Positions 31,816 to 35,344 of a stretch of 35,344 nt of DNA are shown here, one piece after another. The translations under genes were made by a program, and so were the position numbers. How positions within the stretch are numbered: position 1 is the first letter of the stretch; each line of letters starts with the position of its first letter. The notes under the pieces were generated by a model, which was not told where the DNA came from, ran no database searches, and saw only the letters and a list, made by a program, of their open reading frames with translations. Origin of the DNA: Kaistella haifensis DSM 19056 (GTDB lineage: Bacteria; Bacteroidota; Bacteroidia; Flavobacteriales; Weeksellaceae); assembly GCF_000735695.2 (NCBI RefSeq), contig NZ_JASZ02000031.1, positions 1 to 35,344 on the forward strand, given 5' to 3'.

Positions 31816-31823
31816 CAAATATA
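31816..31823 (-). promoter_or_regulatory. -7 promoter box for POT copy 2
   Basis: TATATTTG on the minus strand, perfect TAnnTTTG, 33 bp before the ATG. Confidence 0.65.
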
Positions 31824-31865
31824 GTTTTTTTCTTTTTCAAGGGATGATTATTTCAGTTTTAAAAC

Positions 31866-31894
31866 AGAAAAGTGCCGAATTTCTCCGGCACTTT
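31866..31894 (-). terminator. Terminator of POT copy 3
   Basis: Minus-strand stem AAAGTGCCG/CGGCACTTT with an 8-nt loop, followed by a T-rich tail, 24 bp after the copy 3 stop. Confidence 0.85.
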
Positions 31895-31917
31895 CCAGTA
31901 ATTTTTGAAAAATTAGA

Positions 31918-33582
31918 TTAATTCACTCCTTTTTCTTTCATGATCTTATTCAATCTTTTCAGAATAGATAAACCAAGAAGGGTAGCGAGAAGCAGTAAAC
32001 CAAAATTTACGATAAAGAAATTAGCCTTGTTTTCATAATCGTACCAGAAACTTGCCAACACTCCCGAAAGTTTGTTACCAATTGAGGTGGAAAGGAAGAA
32101 TCCTCCCATCATCAGGGCAGTAAGTCTAGGGGGAGATAATTTAGAAACTAAAGAAAGTCCCATTGGTGATAAACAAAGTTCGCCGACTGTAATTACCCCA
32201 TAAGCAGCTACAAGCCATAGTGCAGAAACTTTGAATGCGCCATTATCTCCGGCATATACGGCTCCAACCATCACTAAACACGAGAGTGCAGAAATGAAGA
32301 GACCCAATACAATTTTAGCCGGTGTTGTAGGCTCTTTGCCACGTTTTCTTAAAAACATAAAAAATCCAACAACAATAGGCGTTAACACAATTACCCAAAA
32401 CGGATTCACCGACTGAAATAACTCGGTGTTATAAAGATAAACTTTTCCTTCCGGATTGGCTTCCATGGCTGCTTTTTTCTCAGGCAACTCATTTCTGAAG
32501 TAGATGTCTTTTCCCTGCTCTTTTAAAGGATTACCGGCCTCATCTTTTTGAGCCTGGTACTGATCATCGTAAACATTTACTTCTTTTGATGTATAGTCTT
32601 TTGTTTCCACGAGATAAATGGCTTCCAGAGGTTTTTCAGCTACCGCGGGTACGCTTCTGTCGGTATAATAGTTTGCCCAACGTGTTAAAGCGGTTCCGTT
32701 TTGCTTGAAAACAGCCCAAAACATTAAACTTACTGCAAATATTGCCAGCAGCGCTCCGATTGGTCTTTTATCATCTGAATTTGCTTTCACATAAAGCATC
32801 ACATAGAAGTAAACTACAGGCAAACATGCGAAGATAAAGGCATCTGTAGAATCACTTCCGAAGATATTTCCAGGAATAACCCAGCCAATAATTCCCGCTA
32901 TGATTACCGGCAAGAAAACTTTAACCAAGACATCAGAAATTTTCGTATCACCTGCCTGAACAGGCTTCATAACATTTGCTTTAAGGATATGTTTCCTTCC
33001 TAAAGAGAAAATCAGCAACCCAATAAACATCCCGACTCCCGCTGTAATAAATGCTTCGCCCCAACCAAATTTATTCCTCATAAATGCTGCGATGATGTTG
33101 CAAACGAAAGCACCAATATTAATTCCCATATAGAAAATGTTGTAACCCGCATCTTTATTGGCTTTGTAGGGTTCTTCTTCGTACAGATTTCCGAGTAATG
33201 TGGAGATACTTGGTTTGAAAAATCCGTTTCCTAAAATTATTAAACCCATCGATGCATAAAACATCGGAATGTCCTTGAAAACGCCTAATCCGATATATCC
33301 TAATCCCATCAACGTGCCTCCGATGTAAATCGCTTTCATGTAACCCAAAAGACGATCTGCTAAAAATCCGCCCAAAAATGGAGTTAAATAGGTGAGTGCT
33401 ATGAAAGTTCCGAAGATATCGTCTGCATTTTTGTCGTTAAAAGCCAATCCGCCAGTTTCTTTTGGATCGATCATGTATAAAACGAAAATTCCGAGGATCA
33501 GATAATACCCAAATCTTTCCCACATTTCCGTGAAAAAAAGATAGGGAAGCCCCTTTGGATGTTTGGCAGTAGATTTTTCCAT
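31918..33582 (-). CDS. POT-family peptide/proton symporter (copy 3, with extra loop)
   Basis: 554 residues, inner-membrane POT transporter. ExxER motif TEMWERFGYYLILGIF, PTR2 motif NGFFKPSISTLLGNLY and YNIFYMGINIGAFVCNII, late motif GELCLSPMGLSLVSKLSPPRL. It is about 50 residues longer than the other copies because of a hydrophilic insertion (about residues 305-385) between NYYTDRSVPAV and FQSVNPFW, rich in Lys, Glu, Asp and Tyr. Compared with copy 2 the helices on both sides are retained, so the insertion is a loop, probably on the periplasmic side. It is the first of the three in transcription order, 36 nt after the response regulator, with its own perfect -7 box. Confidence 0.92.
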   Translation of the reverse strand: MEKSTAKHPKGLPYLFFTEMWERFGYYLILGIFVLYMIDPKETGGLAFNDKNADDIFGTFIALTYLTPFLGGFLADRLLGYMKAIYIGGTLMGLGYIGLGVFKDIPMFYASMGLIILGNGFFKPSISTLLGNLYEEEPYKANKDAGYNIFYMGINIGAFVCNIIAAFMRNKFGWGEAFITAGVGMFIGLLIFSLGRKHILKANVMKPVQAGDTKISDVLVKVFLPVIIAGIIGWVIPGNIFGSDSTDAFIFACLPVVYFYVMLYVKANSDDKRPIGALLAIFAVSLMFWAVFKQNGTALTRWANYYTDRSVPAVAEKPLEAIYLVETKDYTSKEVNVYDDQYQAQKDEAGNPLKEQGKDIYFRNELPEKKAAMEANPEGKVYLYNTELFQSVNPFWVIVLTPIVVGFFMFLRKRGKEPTTPAKIVLGLFISALSCLVMVGAVYAGDNGAFKVSALWLVAAYGVITVGELCLSPMGLSLVSKLSPPRLTALMMGGFFLSTSIGNKLSGVLASFWYDYENKANFFIVNFGLLLLATLLGLSILKRLNKIMKEKGVN

Positions 33583-33599
33583 ATAAAATTGAATTTGCC

Positions 33600-33607
33600 C
33601 AAAAATA
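33600..33607 (-). promoter_or_regulatory. -7 promoter box for POT copy 3
   Basis: TATTTTTG on the minus strand, perfect TAnnTTTG, 17 bp before the ATG, in the 36-bp gap after the response regulator. Confidence 0.6.
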
Positions 33608-33618
33608 GGATTTTTAAT

Positions 33619-34380
33619 TTAATATGAAAGTCGTTCCAGCCATTTTTTAAATTCTGCGGTGGAAGAAGCGCTGGTAATTAAAGCGACTTTGTAATTTTTA
33701 AGTCTTATGGAAAGTCGGTCACCAAAATAAGGCTCGATCCTTTCAATAAAATTAATGTTGATAATTTCACTACGATTGATTTGGAAGAAGGTTTTGGGAT
33801 CAAGTTCTTGCGCCAAAACTGAAAGTTTATATCGAAATCCGTGCTCTTTTCCTTTTTCATCTATGGCTGTTAATTTTCCGGCATTTGAGAGGATTGCGGC
33901 AATGTTTTCGGTGTTCAGGATATGAATTTCTTTTGCAGTTTTAATGATGATTCTTTCTTTGTATTCTTTGGTTTTTTGATGTAAAAGTTCAGAAATCAAC
34001 TTCCAGTCCGGATTTTTTTCGGAGGAATTGAGGCTTTCAAATTTTTTCATGGCCTGGGAGAAACGTTCAAAACTCACGGGCTTCAGCAAATAAGCGATAC
34101 CGTTTACATCAAAGGCATCCTGATAAAACGTGTTGTAAGCCGTGGTGAAAATGATAGGAGAGGTAATAATATTTTCCTTCAGCATCGAAAAAACATTGCC
34201 ATCCAACAATTCAATATCACTGAAAACCAGATCTGCCTGTCCGTTTTTTTGAATCCAGTTTTTAGTTTCTTCCTTACTTTTTAAATAAGCCAAAATTTCA
34301 ATTCCCGAATCATAATATTTCAGATGTTCGGCGATGATTTCGGCGTTCAGTTGTTCATCTTCTATGATTAAAACCTTCAT
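33619..34380 (-). CDS. LytTR-family response regulator
   Basis: 253 residues. Receiver domain (1-118): acidic pocket Glu7/Asp8 in VLIIEDEQLN, phosphoacceptor Asp55 in LVFSDIELLDG, Thr79/Thr80 in IIFTTAYN and Lys100 in YLLKPVSF, all intact. After a linker comes a LytTR DNA-binding domain (about 150-253): ERIIIKTAKEIHILNTENIAAILSNAG, FQINRSEIININFIERIEPYFGD, matching LytR/AgrA-type beta folds. The start MKVLII is preferred over an in-frame ATG at 34404, which lies in the upstream hairpin. It is the partner of the histidine kinase upstream and sits directly before three POT transporters, so control of peptide uptake, as in BtsR/YpdB-type systems that govern transporters, is a reasonable inference. 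Confidence 0.92.
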   Translation of the reverse strand: MKVLIIEDEQLNAEIIAEHLKYYDSGIEILAYLKSKEETKNWIQKNGQADLVFSDIELLDGNVFSMLKENIITSPIIFTTAYNTFYQDAFDVNGIAYLLKPVSFERFSQAMKKFESLNSSEKNPDWKLISELLHQKTKEYKERIIIKTAKEIHILNTENIAAILSNAGKLTAIDEKGKEHGFRYKLSVLAQELDPKTFFQINRSEIININFIERIEPYFGDRLSIRLKNYKVALITSASSTAEFKKWLERLSY

Positions 34381-34390
34381 ATTATAAGTT

Positions 34391-34439
34391 TTGGCTAAAG
34401 CCAAATTGTATTTTGATTATTAAAACGGGCAAAAGCCCG
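34391..34439. repeat. Twin hairpin element between kinase and regulator
   Basis: Two short hairpins lie in the 69-bp gap: TTGGCTAAAGCCAA (34391-34404) and CGGGCAAAAGCCCG (34426-34439). The second is followed on the minus strand by TTTTAATAAT and may attenuate read-through. The GGC-loop-GCC design recalls short dispersed palindromes I associate with Flavobacteriia intergenic regions. Confidence 0.5.
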
Positions 34440-34449
34440 CTCCTATTGA

Positions 34450-35145
34450 TTAGATAACGGGTATTTCAACAATATATTCGCTTTCATTTTGGCTAAAAGT
34501 TACTTTTTTTCCAAAATTAATGTCATAACTTTTTTCTAAAAACTGATTTCCCAAGCCGGAACCTTTAGTGTAATCCACAGGTTTGAAATCGTTTTTTATC
34601 TGAACAAAAGCATTCTTCCTTTCAATATTAATTTTCAATGGACTTTGTTCCGAACCGCGGTTGTGCTTAATTGCGTTTTCAACACACAACTGCAACGAAT
34701 AGGGAAAAATGTACCCGTTTTGATTATCAATTTTAATCTCAAACGAATAAGCGTTGCCAAACCTCTTTTTCATCAAAGAAATATATTTTTCAAGAAAAAT
34801 AATTTCCTCTTTGAGTGAAACCAGTTCTTTCTCGCTATGGGTGAGGTAGTAGCGGTAAACATCCGATAAATCAGCAATAAAACCTTCCACTTCGCCAGGT
34901 TTTTTCTTCACCAGGCCGGAAAGAACGCTTAAATTATTAAACAAAAAATGGGGTTCCAGGTTCTTTTGAAGGATTTTTTGCTGTAACATTTCTTTTTCTT
35001 TCTCGGTTTGCAGAAGTTCAATCTCTGTTTTCGCACTTTCACGGAAATAAAAATAAGCCAATGTCAAACTAGTCATGGTCGGAAGAAATTCCGGCCATTT
35101 TTTATGACTAAGTTTTGAATACCTTTCCGGGGTCTCCGCCTGCAA
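34450..35145 (-). CDS. Sensor histidine kinase, N-terminus lost to IS insertion
   Basis: Kinase core of the LytS/YehU (PF06580) type: coiled coil TEIELLQTEKEKEMLQQKIL, the phosphoacceptor motif NLEPHFLFNNL (His66 of this frame), an HATPase with N-box CVENAIKHN and G-box GSGLGNQFLEKS. These enzymes normally carry several N-terminal membrane helices. Here only the end of the last helix, SLTLAYFYFRES, remains. The first 25 or so codons (MQAETPERYSK...) are the end of the neighbouring IS4-type transposase gene read in another frame, so the ATG at 35145 belongs to the IS. True kinase sequence starts near 35070. The core could still be made, but without membrane sensing. It precedes the LytTR regulator by 69 nt. 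Confidence 0.82.
   Translation of the reverse strand: MQAETPERYSKLSHKKWPEFLPTMTSLTLAYFYFRESAKTEIELLQTEKEKEMLQQKILQKNLEPHFLFNNLSVLSGLVKKKPGEVEGFIADLSDVYRYYLTHSEKELVSLKEEIIFLEKYISLMKKRFGNAYSFEIKIDNQNGYIFPYSLQLCVENAIKHNRGSEQSPLKINIERKNAFVQIKNDFKPVDYTKGSGLGNQFLEKSYDINFGKKVTFSQNESEYIVEIPVI
35071..35109. repeat. End of the IS4-type element with nested inverted repeat
   Basis: AGTCAT (35071-35076) and ATGACT (35104-35109) flank an inner stem GGTCGGAA/TTCCGGCC (one mismatch, 4-nt loop). The kinase reading frame becomes recognisable directly beyond 35071, so this is the likely IS boundary. The hairpin may also stop read-through of the transposase transcript. Confidence 0.5.
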
Positions 35146-35344
35146 AAATGATAAGTATTTCGGTAATCATATCGCGAAGTTCCATGGCAATGCGCCTTTT
35201 TGCGGTTTTGTAGCCTAAAGCGTTGGCTTTTTTGTAAATCAGCAAAAGCATTGAGGCAATCATCGTCATGTATACCATCACTTCGATGCCGTTTTTGTTG
35301 AGCGAGACCAAATGGCTCAGATTGAGTTCCTGCTTTAGGAATCT
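35108..35344 (-). CDS. IS4-type transposase, C-terminal part (runs off right edge)
   Basis: The 78 codons visible start at the window edge and read RFLKQELNLSHLVSLNKNGI, then VMVYMTMIASMLLLIYKKAN, GYKTAKRRIAMEL and GGDPGKVFKT before the stop. The RFLKQELNLSH segment with the last catalytic Glu and the following hydrophobic helix MVYMTMIA are the C-terminal signature of IS4-type DDE transposases common in Bacteroidota. The gene is open to the last base of the window, so its N-terminal part and the other IS end are outside. It cuts into the histidine kinase gene. Confidence 0.82.
   Translation of the reverse strand, partial: RFLKQELNLSHLVSLNKNGIEVMVYMTMIASMLLLIYKKANALGYKTAKRRIAMELRDMITEILIIFAGGDPGKVFKT

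Overview
The window is a 35.3-kb piece of an AT-rich chromosome from the Bacteroidota, most probably family Weeksellaceae (Chryseobacterium/Kaistella-like). Three things point there: many genes are preceded by the Bacteroidota -7 promoter box TAnnTTTG and almost none by a Shine-Dalgarno sequence; typical lineage families are present (DUF5686, BT_3928, DUF1599, Flavobacteriia-type DnaG and alanine dehydrogenase); and the tRNA carries no encoded CCA. All family assignments come from reading motifs by eye; no database search was run.

Both edges lie inside insertion sequences. The left edge (1-450) is the N-terminal part of a GC-richer IS1182-type transposase. The right edge (35108-35344) is the C-terminal part of an IS4-type transposase. 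Next to the left IS is about 640 bp of non-coding DNA containing a 170-bp imperfect palindrome, then a remnant of an IS5-type transposase (to 1335). This layout would fit a contig that ends in multicopy IS elements.

1.3-6.6 kb: an exported peptide-deformylase-like protein with a changed metal ligand, a small ABM-fold monooxygenase, a lipoylated 2-oxoacid dehydrogenase E2, a GAF-type methionine sulfoxide reductase-like protein, a conserved protein of unknown role and a PhnP-like metallo-hydrolase. 6.6-7.8 kb: tRNA-Leu(CAA) with promoter and terminator, then what looks like a complete histidine attenuator (promoter, 14-residue His-rich leader peptide, terminator) with no his genes after it, next to a broken DUF2459 gene. 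This is the most unusual spot in the window.

7.8-20 kb: queG, a rhodanese, an outer-membrane barrel, glucokinase, an alpha/beta hydrolase, L-serine deaminase, the ald - small protein - tyrA gene set, tsaE, a primase lacking zinc ligands, and clpP. 19.3-28.7 kb: a minus-strand operon DUF1599 - BT_3928 - TerB-like - tpiA, divergent folP, a small conserved protein, a large DUF5686 outer-membrane protein, recG (whose true start appears to be non-AUG) and an exported thioredoxin-like protein.

28.7-35.3 kb: three consecutive proton-dependent oligopeptide (POT) transporters, at least two with their own promoters and terminators, preceded by a LytTR response regulator and a sensor histidine kinase whose membrane part has been cut off by the IS4-type element. 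The arrangement suggests that the two-component system once controlled peptide uptake and is now damaged. I saw no CRISPR array, prophage or clear defence system; most of the window is housekeeping chromosome.
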